Origin: Flavobacterium sp. YJ01
GTDB lineage: Bacteria > Bacteroidota > Bacteroidia > Flavobacteriales > Flavobacteriaceae
Direction: 5' to 3'
NCBI RefSeq assembly: GCF_029320955.1
Contig: NZ_CP119757.1
Span: 1-64,000 of the forward strand
Length of the DNA stretch: 64,000 nt
Below, one piece after another: positions 1 through 7,224 of the stretch. The translations under genes were made by a program, and so were the position numbers. Position 1 is the stretch's first letter. Each line of letters opens with the position of its first letter. The notes beneath the pieces were generated by a model. The model saw only the letters and a list, made by a program, of their open reading frames with translations. It searched no databases and was not told the origin of the DNA.

Positions 1-243
1 ATGGACTTAGACAAAGCCTACAAAACTATTATTACCCGTATCATAGAGCGTGGAGGTCAGGAGGAAATTGATGAAATCGTGCGGTTCTATGGATATGAAA
101 AAGTGATCACGGCTATACGTGACGAAATCTATTTCCTTCCCAATTATGCCATTGACCGAGCTATAAAATTCTTTTCTGAACTCAAAAAGGAAGAGATGTA
201 CTGCTATATCAACCGGAAGGATAAACCCTATCATTGGATTTAG
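1..243 (+). CDS. Small hypothetical protein, DUF6922-like
   Basis: An 80-residue frame opens with ATG at the first base of the window, so the true start could lie further upstream. The protein is charged and mostly helical in appearance, ending in the motif NRKDKPYHWI. It resembles the small DUF6922-type proteins found beside AbiEii-like nucleotidyltransferase toxins in Bacteroidota mobile elements; this is from memory of the family. No toxin gene follows: the next 290 bases hold no convincing gene, then an insertion sequence begins. It may therefore be an orphan partner of a deleted toxin. No catalytic motif is visible. The family call is tentative. Confidence 0.5.
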   Translation: MDLDKAYKTIITRIIERGGQEEIDEIVRFYGYEKVITAIRDEIYFLPNYAIDRAIKFFSELKKEEMYCYINRKDKPYHWI

Positions 244-534
244 TCCTGCCTCTAAATTTATCAAACACTAGATTCTATTTACTTGATATTTTTTACACAG
301 AAATAAAAAAAGAAACCGAAGGTATGACGGGAAGCCTCAGCCTGTCCAAAAGACTACGGCATAATGTTTTGTTCGTTCCTCACAAAACACCCTTCGGGAC
401 TTATTCCGTTTCCTTTTGGCCTGTCTGCATCCCGCCTTATGAAATAGCTTTCTTTTTCTTTTTTCCGTTTTTCTGTTTCTTTGAAAAAATTTTTTTATCC
501 TTTATTATCTCCAATCTGTAATGAGACATACAAA
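244..534. other. Non-coding spacer with a GC-richer segment
   Basis: No convincing gene is seen. Bases about 320-445 are clearly more GC-rich than their surroundings and stand out between AT-rich flanks. Similar stretches occur near conserved genes of Bacteroidota conjugative transposons, so this may be a leftover of such an element. That link is from recollection and is not proven by the sequence. Confidence 0.35.
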
Positions 535-1692
535 TTATCTTAAATGTATTTTATCAAATTCTTCGATGGTTTTATAGCCTAAAAATGAATGTCTTCTCTT
601 TCTGTTATACCAATTTTCAATGTATTCCTGTACCTCAACTCTCATCTGTTTTCTCGGCAGAAGTTTGTTTCGATTAATTAATTCCCTTTTGAATGACCCA
701 AAAAAGCTTTCGGACACAGAATTATCATTATGATTTTGCTTACGACTCATACTACGTGTTACACACTTATAAGATTCTAATTTGCTAGTGAAAATTTTGT
801 TGGCGTATTGGACACCTCTATCAGAATGGAATATTAATTTTTTTGTGATTTTTCTGTTGGCAACTGCCATATTCCATGCAGGTAAAATTGTTGCTTTTGT
901 GCTCATTTTAGTGCTTAAACTCCATCCTATGATTTTCCTGTTAAATAAATCCATAATAATAGTAAGATATAAAAAGCCTTTGGTTGTCTGTATATATGTA
1001 ATGTCTGAAACCCAAGCTACATCAGGCTCACTGACCCTAAATTCTCTATTTAATACATTTGGAACTACATAGTTATTATGATATGAGTCAGTTGTCACTT
1101 TATAATTTCTTTTAGCGATGCTACGCAAACCCAGCGTTCTCATATAAAATTTTACTGAAGAGTTTTTTATTTTAAATCCTCTGCTTTGAAGTTCCTTTGT
1201 AATTTTAGTGCTTCCATAGCCTTTTTCAAATTCATAAAATATGGATGTAATTTCCTGTTTTAATAAAATTACCCTGGCCTCTGTATCTGTAATCTCCTGC
1301 TTTTTTCTTCTATAATATGTTGTTTCCGATACTTCTAACACGGCACATATTTTTTGAATCGAATATTGTGATTTATTGTTTTCAATGAAATTTTTAGTCA
1401 TTATTTTTCCTTGCGAAACATATCTGGTTCCTTTTTTTAAAATTTCCAGCGTAATCTTTGAATCTTTAATTTTTTTTTCAAGACTGGTAATGACTGCTTG
1501 TTCAGGAGTCATTTTTGGATGGCCACATCCGCAGAAACTGCCTTTACCATATTTTTCAAAGTCTTGTCTCCATTTGTATAGGTAATCAGGAGCTATTCCC
1601 AGCTCTCTTGCAAAACCTGCAATCTGCCCTTTTCCTTGCTCATAACTTAATTTAACCGCATTCTCTTTGAAAGTACGTTCATAGTGTTTCAT
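535..1692 (-). CDS. IS3-family transposase, OrfA and OrfB in one frame
   Basis: This 385-residue protein cuts and joins DNA to move its insertion sequence. The first 80 or so residues are the helix-turn-helix OrfA part (FARELGIAPDYLYKWRQDF). The rest is the OrfB integrase core with the HTH_21-like region and a complete DDE triad, visible in WVSDITYIQ, FHSDRGVQYA and NSVSESFFGS. The C-terminus with NWYNRKRRHS is intact, so the enzyme could be active. IS3 elements normally split OrfA and OrfB and join them by a -1 frameshift. Here both parts are already in frame, but an A7G run (about 1433-1439 on the + strand) remains at the boundary. A -1 slip there would hit a stop after about ten codons, giving a short OrfA-like product. 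Confidence 0.9.
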   Translation of the reverse strand: MKHYERTFKENAVKLSYEQGKGQIAGFARELGIAPDYLYKWRQDFEKYGKGSFCGCGHPKMTPEQAVITSLEKKIKDSKITLEILKKGTRYVSQGKIMTKNFIENNKSQYSIQKICAVLEVSETTYYRRKKQEITDTEARVILLKQEITSIFYEFEKGYGSTKITKELQSRGFKIKNSSVKFYMRTLGLRSIAKRNYKVTTDSYHNNYVVPNVLNREFRVSEPDVAWVSDITYIQTTKGFLYLTIIMDLFNRKIIGWSLSTKMSTKATILPAWNMAVANRKITKKLIFHSDRGVQYANKIFTSKLESYKCVTRSMSRKQNHNDNSVSESFFGSFKRELINRNKLLPRKQMRVEVQEYIENWYNRKRRHSFLGYKTIEEFDKIHLR

Positions 1693-1738
1693 AGCTTAAA
1701 GTTTGATAATTTATCGCAGAATTTCTTCAGTATTAATT

Positions 1739-2827
1739 TTATTTAAGGCATTCAGATATTTTCTCTACCATCTGTTCTTTATTTAAAAGCACATTTAAAT
1801 CGGCCAGTTTAGATTTAAGGGAAACAAAATAGCTTTCGCACACAGAATTGTCAGAATGATTTCCTTTTCGATTCATGCTTCCTCTAATAAACTTATAGGA
1901 GTTTAATTTCCGGGTAAATATCTTGTTTGCGTATTGAGCTGATCTGTCAGAATGAAATAGCAAACCTGCTTTTGCTTTCCGGTTTTTAACCGCCATTGCC
2001 CAAGCTGGCATTGTGGTTTCTCTGACGGTCAATCCATTGCTCAAGCTCCAGCCTATAATTTTCCTGTCAAACAAATCCATGATAATAGTTAAAAACAAAA
2101 GTCCTTCCGTCGTTTGGATGCGACTTATTCCTGAAATCCAAGTTTTGGAAGGCTCTTCAACCGTGAATTGTTGATCTAAAATATTAGGAAAAATATAAGG
2201 ATTAGAATGCGAAACATTTTTGAACTTATAATTCCCTCTCAGCTTGCTGACCAGACCTAGTTCGCTCATATGACTGCAAACTTGCCGGTCTGAAATCGTA
2301 AAGCCTCGACTTCGTAATTCTGCAGTAATTCTCCTGCTACCATAAATTTTTTTGTATTCAAAAAAGATTGAAGTTATTTCTTTCTTTAATAAATTTGTTC
2401 TACTTTCTGTCGGAGAAAGTACCTGACTTTTCCATCTAATATATGCATTTCTGCTAACTCCAAAAACTTTGCATATTTTTTTGAGTGTATATTTCTGTAC
2501 ATTGTTTTCAATAAAATGATAAGTCATCAGTCTTCCCTGAGAAACATATTTATACCCTTTTTTAAAAATCTCAATTTTAATTAATGATTCTTTAAGCTCT
2601 CTTTTTAGTTTTCTTTGTTTTTTGGAAAATAGTTTTTCTTCGAGAGTAAGCCTGCACTTTCCTGTTCCGCAGAAGCTTGCCTCTCCATATTTAAGAAACT
2701 CCCGTCGCCATCTACTTATATGAGATGACTCTATACCAAGTTCTCTTGAAGCTTTTCTCACGCCCAATTCGGAGCCCATTTGAATAGCTTTCACTTTGAA
2801 ATTTCTATCGTAAACTTTACATTTCAT
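1739..2827 (-). pseudogene. Inactive IS3-family transposase, paralogue of the neighbour
   Basis: This 362-residue reading frame aligns along its length with the transposase downstream of it (535-1692), including the HTH part, the AAAAAAGGG run at the OrfA/OrfB boundary and two of the catalytic residues (FHSDRSAQYA, NSVCESYFVS). The first catalytic aspartate is lost: the neighbour has WVSDITYIQ where this one has WISGISRIQ. It also stops early at SECLK and lacks the terminal NWYNRKRRHS region. Another frame just past that point encodes a tail ALNKINTEEILR, which suggests a deletion or frameshift near the 3' end. It is almost certainly dead as a transposase. Confidence 0.8.
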
Positions 2828-3066
2828 TTCTTAAATTTCAGTTTATATTCTTACGTGAATTTAAGAATTATAACTCACAGATATACAGACACTAAAAGAT
2901 AATCACATAGCTGACTACATTATCCTCTGATATCAAATTGACTTCTGGGTTATATTTAAAGATAAAGCCGTAAAGTGGGCATATTATGATTAATTTTTCT
3001 CCTATTTAGTATGGAATTTCTGAACCCCAGCTTATCTGCGTCCACAATCACAGCCTTGATTTCATG

Positions 3067-3180
3067 ACTGCTTGCAGGCTTGCAGTCTTGCAGGCAGGAA
3101 TGCAGACCTGCATACATGCAAACCTTCCTGCATGGTTATATGAAAACATGACTGAATACTCGAAGACATGTCTGCCTGCA
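3067..3180. repeat. TGCA-rich short repeat cluster
   Basis: The core TGCA occurs eight times here, mostly as CTTGCAGG, TGCAGTC or CCTGCA in both orientations. Clusters like this precede parA/traA-type genes in some Bacteroidota conjugative transposons, where they could serve as partition or operator sites. No such gene remains here. The role is unknown. Confidence 0.4.
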
Positions 3181-3294
3181 TATGTAAATTAATTATCGCC
3201 ATATCTTCTGCTTTATTTTAAAACTCTTCGGCGTTTTCAGGCTGTATTGTACAGCCCATCATTGCCTGCATTTTTAATAATTTTTTAAATACAA

Positions 3295-3319
3295 CAAAAA
3301 AAAGGGCATCAAGCCCTTT
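3295..3319 (-). terminator. Rho-independent terminator of the HEPN operon
   Basis: A 7-bp stem (AAAGGGC, ATCAA loop, GCCCTTT) at 3301-3319 is followed, on the minus strand, by a run of T residues (AAAAAA at 3295-3300 on the plus strand). It lies about 155 bases past the last gene of the minus-strand operon that starts at 6215. Confidence 0.65.
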
Positions 3320-3359
3320 CAATTAAAAATCCATTCCTAAAAAGTTGTCGCCAGACAAC

Positions 3360-3415
3360 GGCAAGTTGTGTTTTGAGATGCTTGAAATGAATTCAGCATC
3401 TCAAAACAACTTGCC
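3360..3415. repeat. Long inverted repeat, candidate transfer or control site
   Basis: The arms are 3360-3382 (begins GGCAAGTTGT, ends GAGATGCT) and 3395-3415. They match over 21 bases except for two extra bases (GT) in the left arm, with a 12-base loop. A GC-rich tail (CTGCGGGGCTGG) follows. Its length and position suggest a conserved element of a conjugative transposon, such as an oriT or a structured RNA. No experiment or relaxase gene in the window confirms this. Confidence 0.45.
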
Positions 3416-3475
3416 CTGCGGGGCTGGAAAACGCCTCCGAAGTCGGCATTTTTTTTTAAAATTAATAACGAAAAA

Positions 3476-3817
3476 TCAGTCCGCACTGCTTTTTTTATTC
3501 TGCTTTAAATATTTCCTGTGAAGGATGTCCAGCAGATCACCTTCCTCTAAAGGAATCAGCATTTCAATCACTTTAAGAAGGCTGTAAACATATCTTTCAG
3601 TCTGCTTGTGATTGTTCTCACTTATTTCAATTCCCTCTAAAGCCAGCATTCCTGCTTTAAGCAGATCCATAATCATCGTAAAAAGATCAGAATATCCACC
3701 AACATTTATGTTGAGATTGTATACATCTTTTCTTGTTTTTGATGCAGGTTTGAGCATTACAAAATAATGCTCTGGATTCTCAACCATATCCCTTAATTTG
3801 ATTTTATTTTTTTCCAT
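3476..3817 (-). CDS. Small unknown protein, paralogue of 4990-5340
   Basis: This is a 113-residue protein with no recognised domain, last gene of the five-gene minus-strand operon. It is related to the 116-residue product of 4990-5340: both share a central helical segment (YSDLFTMIMDLLKAGMLALE against YINLMFTVQDLLKIALHTLE) and a similar end (LLDILHRKYLKQNKK against LDKLHKLYLEINKE). It is mostly helical and has no signal peptide or membrane segment, so it should be cytoplasmic. A 63-base gap separates it from the upstream gene. The duplicated small pairs around it suggest subunits of one complex; function unknown. Confidence 0.6.
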   Translation of the reverse strand: MEKNKIKLRDMVENPEHYFVMLKPASKTRKDVYNLNINVGGYSDLFTMIMDLLKAGMLALEGIEISENNHKQTERYVYSLLKVIEMLIPLEEGDLLDILHRKYLKQNKKSSAD

Positions 3818-3880
3818 ATCAATATATTTTATCAGTTAACATCTATCATGTTTGAAATGATGCAGTAATGTCATTCTCCT

Positions 3881-4435
3881 TCATGATCTGTACTCAGGCT
3901 CACTTCTTTTTATCTTTTCAATCCCTCTATCTCGCATAAGCTGGCTTGCGTCAAGCATCTTGACAAGATAGATATAGGGCGTGATCAGATCATAATCAAA
4001 TTCCTCAGTGCATGGTGACAATGATAGGTGCGCAATTTCAAAAAGGAAAAATTCAAATTTATCAATGGTATTCTCCTCAAATGCTTTTTGAAATACTGTG
4101 AAAGGATTCTCATATTCCTGCTCTGTAAGTGAAGCCATATCAAGTTTTGATTTATAGGCATCTGATTCATTTACTTTCCATTTTCTGCTTCTGTACTGCA
4201 GAAGAAAACATGCTTTAACAAAGGAGCGGAAAGCACTGTGAAAAACGAACACCTGTCCGGGATATCTTGTCCTGCATACTTCTGTTTTATGTATATACAG
4301 AAATGTTTCATTGAGCACCTCCTTGTATGAATCAAGATGCGCAAAGTCAAAAAAAGCATCCATAACCTCAAAAAGATTTTTAATCTCATAGCCTGCCCAA
4401 AACTTGGTTTCAAAAGATTTTATATTCTTTTTCAT
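3881..4435 (-). CDS. Unknown protein, tandem paralogue of the next gene upstream
   Basis: This 184-residue protein is clearly a duplicate of the product of 4432-4977. Shared landmarks are FETKFWAG/FETRFWAG near the start, DFAHLD, QVFVFHSAFRSFV/NVFVFYTAVCSFV, LTEQEYENP/LTKEEYDNP, FEFFL, LSLSP, TPYIYLVKMLDA/TPYIHLIKLLDA and RGIEK near the end. The start codon overlaps the stop of the upstream copy by four bases (ATGA type), indicating translational coupling. No known family was recognised. There is no signal peptide or membrane segment. It may act with the HEPN-like protein encoded first in the operon. Confidence 0.6.
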   Translation of the reverse strand: MKKNIKSFETKFWAGYEIKNLFEVMDAFFDFAHLDSYKEVLNETFLYIHKTEVCRTRYPGQVFVFHSAFRSFVKACFLLQYRSRKWKVNESDAYKSKLDMASLTEQEYENPFTVFQKAFEENTIDKFEFFLFEIAHLSLSPCTEEFDYDLITPYIYLVKMLDASQLMRDRGIEKIKRSEPEYRS

Positions 4436-4977
4436 ATCACCTCACTTTTTTGTTTTTTTTCAATGCCTCTTTCATTGATTAACTCTCCCGCATCCAGTAG
4501 TTTTATCAAGTGGATATAGGGAGTAGTTATATCAGAGTCGGGATCAGAACCGAAAGGAGATAATGACAGTTCTGTGATTTCGGTTAAGAAGAATTCAAAC
4601 TCCTGCAGTGTTTTCTCTGCAAATGCATTTTGAATCGCCAGATAAGGATTGTCGTATTCTTCTTTGGTCAGGGAAGAGAGATGAAATACCGTTTCAGAGC
4701 GGGTTGATTCTTTCACTTCCCATTTTTTGCTTTTATCCAGCATCCAGTAGCAGACTCTGACAAACGAACATACAGCGGTATAAAAAACAAAAACGTTGCA
4801 GGGAGTATCCTGTTTATATACTTTACTTTTATAACAGTGAAGAACCGCTTGGGTTAGGTTCTGTTTATAATAATCAAGATGGGCAAAATCAAGAACCTCC
4901 TCTAATGCGCTGAATGGGTTTCCCGTTCTGAAGCCTGCCCAGAATCTTGTTTCGAAAGATATTTTATTCTTTTTCAT
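4432..4977 (-). CDS. Unknown protein, tandem paralogue of the next gene downstream
   Basis: This 181-residue protein is the upstream member of a tandem duplicate pair; it is most alike to its partner in the first 15 residues (SFETRFWAGF) and in the last third (LSLSP, TPYIHLIKLLDA, RGIEK). It follows the 116-residue gene by only 12 bases and overlaps the next gene by four, so the three are surely cotranscribed. The many aromatic residues and no signal peptide suggest a compact cytoplasmic protein. No catalytic motif was seen and no family was recognised. Confidence 0.6.
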   Translation of the reverse strand: MKKNKISFETRFWAGFRTGNPFSALEEVLDFAHLDYYKQNLTQAVLHCYKSKVYKQDTPCNVFVFYTAVCSFVRVCYWMLDKSKKWEVKESTRSETVFHLSSLTKEEYDNPYLAIQNAFAEKTLQEFEFFLTEITELSLSPFGSDPDSDITTPYIHLIKLLDAGELINERGIEKKQKSEVI

Positions 4978-4989
4978 AATTTCCAGAGA

Positions 4990-5340
4990 TTATCCGTTAT
5001 CATTTTCCTTATTTATCTCTAAATAAAGCTTGTGCAGTTTATCAAGCCCTTCGGCTTCACAGCATGGCAGAAGCTGTAATGCAATTTCCAAAACGCTTGT
5101 AAGATGAAAAGCGGGATCCTGAATCTGGCTGGAATTCTCTAAATCAGAATTCTCCAGCGTGTGAAGGGCTATTTTCAGAAGATCCTGTACAGTAAACATC
5201 AGATTGATGTAACTTGTAAATTTCAGGCTTGCATAATAAGAACCTTCTTTGTCTTTCTGCGGGGTCAGACTTCTGAAAAAGAAACTCTTTTTCAGCTCTT
5301 TGATAAATTCATCCGCAGTTCTGATTTCATTTGTTTCCAT
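4990..5340 (-). CDS. Small unknown protein, paralogue of 3476-3817
   Basis: This is a 116-residue cytoplasmic protein in second place in the minus-strand operon, eight bases after the HEPN-like gene. Its middle and end align with the 113-residue product at 3476-3817 (QDLLKIALHTLE and LDKLHKLYLEINKE). The operon thus carries two small and two larger paralogues in the order small, large, large, small. This order would fit an inverted block duplication or two rounds of tandem copying. Function unknown. Confidence 0.6.
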   Translation of the reverse strand: METNEIRTADEFIKELKKSFFFRSLTPQKDKEGSYYASLKFTSYINLMFTVQDLLKIALHTLENSDLENSSQIQDPAFHLTSVLEIALQLLPCCEAEGLDKLHKLYLEINKENDNG

Positions 5341-5348
5341 AATTTCTC

Positions 5349-6215
5349 CTATTTTATTTTCTCATTCTCTTCCTTTTCAGCTTTCTCCAGCCTGTCAAGT
5401 TCATCTTGAACCAGAATATTAGCCTGTTTTCTAAATTTCCCGCATCTTTCTTCCATAAGCTGGTAATAGAGATAATCAACATCGTTAGCCTTGGCAAAAC
5501 GCAGTACGTGGGACTGCTGTTTAAGTAGGCTGAACATATCTCTGTCTTCCTTTGTATGGCGCGGAAAGAAATCTGCAGTAATGCTGGAAAAGTATTCGCA
5601 GAGACTGAACAGATGCTCCATTGCAAAATGGCTTGGGGTGTAGCCTGTAAAAACACGGATCAGTGAAAGACAGGTCTGCTCCACTATCTGATGAAGGGCA
5701 AACATTTTCACTTCATCCGAACTTGAAGCATCGTCATCATTGTAAACCCAGTCCCAAATTGTATTAATAATATTTCTCCTGCTTCCCACATAATTTGATG
5801 CAAGTTTCAAGTTTCGTTTTGGGGTTTCGCTGATGTTTAAATATGGAGGGTTATTTATGTCCTGAAATAAAAGCTCTGCATTCTGCATGATCTGCCAGAA
5901 GAAAAACTGCTGGTCGTGTCCTAGGCTTTCCAGGCTCTGCACATGATGTAAAAGAATTGTGGCAGTTAAAGCTCCTTGAGTCTTTGTCTTAATCTTATCG
6001 CTTATATCATTGCTTGAGTTCTCTATAGTTTCAGATACAAAAACTAAAAGGTACAAATGGAGATATTCTTTGTGCATACATTGCTCGGGATAAACTTTTC
6101 TGTTCGAGATGTAAGCCATATCATTACTGCCAAAACAGTAAACTGCTGATGTTTTGATGTGCTCCGTAATTACTTCAATTACTTCTTTCTGCTGTGAAAT
6201 TTCAATTGCTTTCAT
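5349..6215 (-). CDS. HEPN-like protein with a degenerate nucleotidyltransferase-like N-terminus
   Basis: This 288-residue protein is first in the operon. Residues 1-65 resemble a worn minimal nucleotidyltransferase fold (AVYCFGSNDM at 24-33, a hydrophobic YLLVFV strand at 55-60). Residues 165-255 look like a HEPN domain: FALHQIVEQT at 172-181, then R187 and H196 in RVFTGYTPSH. The usual HEPN RNase motif has R and H four to six residues apart; here the spacing is eight, so RNA cleavage is uncertain. The very charged C-terminal tail may form a coil. HEPN and nucleotidyltransferase pairs are known from toxin-antitoxin and defence systems. Its promoter region holds a palindromic operator shared with the divergent XRE gene. 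Confidence 0.6.
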   Translation of the reverse strand: MKAIEISQQKEVIEVITEHIKTSAVYCFGSNDMAYISNRKVYPEQCMHKEYLHLYLLVFVSETIENSSNDISDKIKTKTQGALTATILLHHVQSLESLGHDQQFFFWQIMQNAELLFQDINNPPYLNISETPKRNLKLASNYVGSRRNIINTIWDWVYNDDDASSSDEVKMFALHQIVEQTCLSLIRVFTGYTPSHFAMEHLFSLCEYFSSITADFFPRHTKEDRDMFSLLKQQSHVLRFAKANDVDYLYYQLMEERCGKFRKQANILVQDELDRLEKAEKEENEKIK

Positions 6216-6255
6216 AATTTTACTTTTTTTAATTATTTTAATTAATACTTGTGTG

Positions 6256-6287
6256 AAAAATTGTATTTTTGTTTAACACACAGGCAA
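6256..6287 (-). promoter_or_regulatory. Likely promoter of the HEPN operon
   Basis: Read on the minus strand there is TTG (6285-6287), a 19-base spacer, and TACAATTTTT (6256-6265), a fair match to the Bacteroidota -33/-7 pattern. It lies 41 bases ahead of the start codon at 6215. GTGTG and CACAC half-sites flank the -7 box. Confidence 0.5.
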
Positions 6288-6302
6288 GTAAGTGATTAAC
6301 CG

Positions 6303-6339
6303 TACTGTACCGTATCAATTTGTATCATACCGTACAGTA
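6303..6339. promoter_or_regulatory. Palindromic operator between HEPN operon and XRE gene
   Basis: Two 13-base arms, TACTGTACCGTAT (6303-6315) and ATACCGTACAGTA (6327-6339), are inverted copies with one mismatch across an 11-base spacer. They sit in the 182-base divergent space, upstream of both genes. The neighbouring XRE protein is the obvious candidate to bind them. Only the palindrome is seen; binding is inferred. Confidence 0.65.
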
Positions 6340-6385
6340 AAATTTCTATATCATACATAGCACTTACTTTTTTATTCTTAATTAT

Positions 6386-6393
6386 TATCTTTG
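6386..6393 (+). promoter_or_regulatory. -7 promoter element of the XRE gene
   Basis: TATCTTTG is a perfect match to the Bacteroidota -7 box TAnnTTTG. It ends only four bases before the ATG at 6398, so transcription would begin at or near the start codon and give a leaderless message. No clear -33 box is seen. Confidence 0.5.
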
Positions 6394-6397
6394 AGCT

Positions 6398-6805
6398 ATG
6401 AGTACATCAACAAAACCAAGTCACATGGGGCGTAAAATCAGCCGTATCCGTGAACTGAAAGACATGAAACAGGAAGCACTGGCACAGGCTATGGGAACAA
6501 ACCAGCAGGCAATTTCAATTATGGAAAATAGCGAAACTGTAGAAGAAGAAAAACTGATCGAAGTAGCAAAGGCTCTGGGGGTGACTGTTGAAGCAATTAA
6601 GAATTTTTCAGAAGAAGGTGTGTTTAATTATTTTAATACTTTTAACGATTCAGGCAATAATACTTTTGCAAATAATGTATGCCATTTTAATCCATTAGAT
6701 AAATTAATCGAATCACACGAACAGCAGATCAAACTTTACGAACGTTTGGTTCAGGCAGAAAAAGATAAAGTCGAATATTTGGAAAAATTACTAAAAGCAA
6801 AATAA
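6398..6805 (+). CDS. XRE-family helix-turn-helix regulator
   Basis: This 135-residue DNA-binding protein carries an XRE-type helix-turn-helix at about residues 12-65 (ISRIRELKDMKQEALAQAMG, NQQAISIME). A linker rich in N and F follows, then a C-terminal helical, probably coiled-coil segment (HEQQIKLYERLVQAEKDKVE) that should make it a dimer. It is transcribed away from the HEPN operon, and a 13-bp palindrome lies between them. Control of its own gene and the operon is therefore likely. An alternative start at Met10 (6425) would keep the whole domain; the upstream ATG is chosen because it directly follows the -7 box. Confidence 0.85.
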   Translation: MSTSTKPSHMGRKISRIRELKDMKQEALAQAMGTNQQAISIMENSETVEEEKLIEVAKALGVTVEAIKNFSEEGVFNYFNTFNDSGNNTFANNVCHFNPLDKLIESHEQQIKLYERLVQAEKDKVEYLEKLLKAK

Positions 6806-6832
6806 TGCTTCTATAAAAGATATATTAATTCC

Positions 6833-6859
6833 AAAAAGAGACTTTCGAGTCTCTTTTTT
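6833..6859 (+). terminator. Terminator after the XRE gene
   Basis: An 11-bp stem (AAAAAGAGACT, TTCG loop, AGTCTCTTTTT) ends in a T run on the plus strand, 28 bases past the stop codon at 6805. Confidence 0.8.
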
Positions 6860-6908
6860 GTTTTTAAAGTTTATTTGTTCTGACTTTTACAAAACCAAAA
6901 TAAATAAC

Positions 6909-7160
6909 ATGAATAAAACGATAAAGCTGAGGGTAAAAAAAGAAATTGAAAGGGATAAAGATCTTAAAGTGCTAAAACTTAAAGGCAGTTTAATTACTAG
7001 AGGCTATACTGAAATAATTCACATAGCAGATGAAAACGAAGAGTTTTACTTAAATACTTTTACCACTTCACAAGATCAAAAAAATGAAGCTGAGAATTTT
7101 GTATTAGATTTTATTTCAGCTAACAATGTAACAGATATTATAACACTTTTAAAAGAGTAA
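6909..7160 (+). CDS. Small hypothetical protein
   Basis: This is an 83-residue protein with no recognised domain. A longer frame starts at 6858 inside the preceding terminator, so the ATG at 6909 (MNKTIKLRVKKEIERD) is the likely start. The protein is lysine- and glutamate-rich, with alternating strand-like and helical parts (GSLITRGYTEIIHIADENEE). It has no signal peptide. It lies 64 bases ahead of the KAP NTPase gene in the same direction and could be its small partner. That link is only by position. Confidence 0.45.
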   Translation: MNKTIKLRVKKEIERDKDLKVLKLKGSLITRGYTEIIHIADENEEFYLNTFTTSQDQKNEAENFVLDFISANNVTDIITLLKE

Positions 7161-7224
7161 GCCGTCTTTTTTTTGTATTCACATAATAACAAAACGCATT
7201 TCCCAACTAAAAAATATTCAGCCC

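Larger units (their letters stand above)
517..2879 (-). mobile_element. IS3-family insertion region with two tandem transposase genes
   Basis: Two related IS3-family transposase genes lie head to tail on the minus strand, 46 bases apart. The left edge near 517 (TGTAATGAGACATA) and the reverse complement of the right edge near 2879 (TGTGAGTTATA) look like imperfect terminal inverted repeats. No such end is obvious between the two genes, at 1693-1738. The pair may therefore share one set of ends. No clear target-site duplication was found, so the exact ends are uncertain. Confidence 0.5.
2880..3475. other. Long non-coding region of a conjugative-transposon remnant
   Basis: No gene is seen in about 600 bases between the insertion sequence and the HEPN operon. 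The stretch is rich in secondary structure: a TGCA-rich segment at 3067-3180, a perfect 7-bp hairpin (GGCTGTA-TTG-TACAGCC) at 3240-3256, a terminator-like hairpin at 3295-3319, a small hairpin at 3344-3359 (GTTGTC/GACAAC) and a long inverted repeat at 3360-3415. Such arrangements resemble control or transfer regions of Bacteroidota conjugative transposons. That comparison rests on memory. Confidence 0.5.

Noticed and set aside
234..521. A 95-residue plus-strand frame after the first gene
   Set aside because: It is rich in F and unlike a normal protein in its second half, overlaps the end of the first gene, and lies in a GC-richer non-coding stretch.
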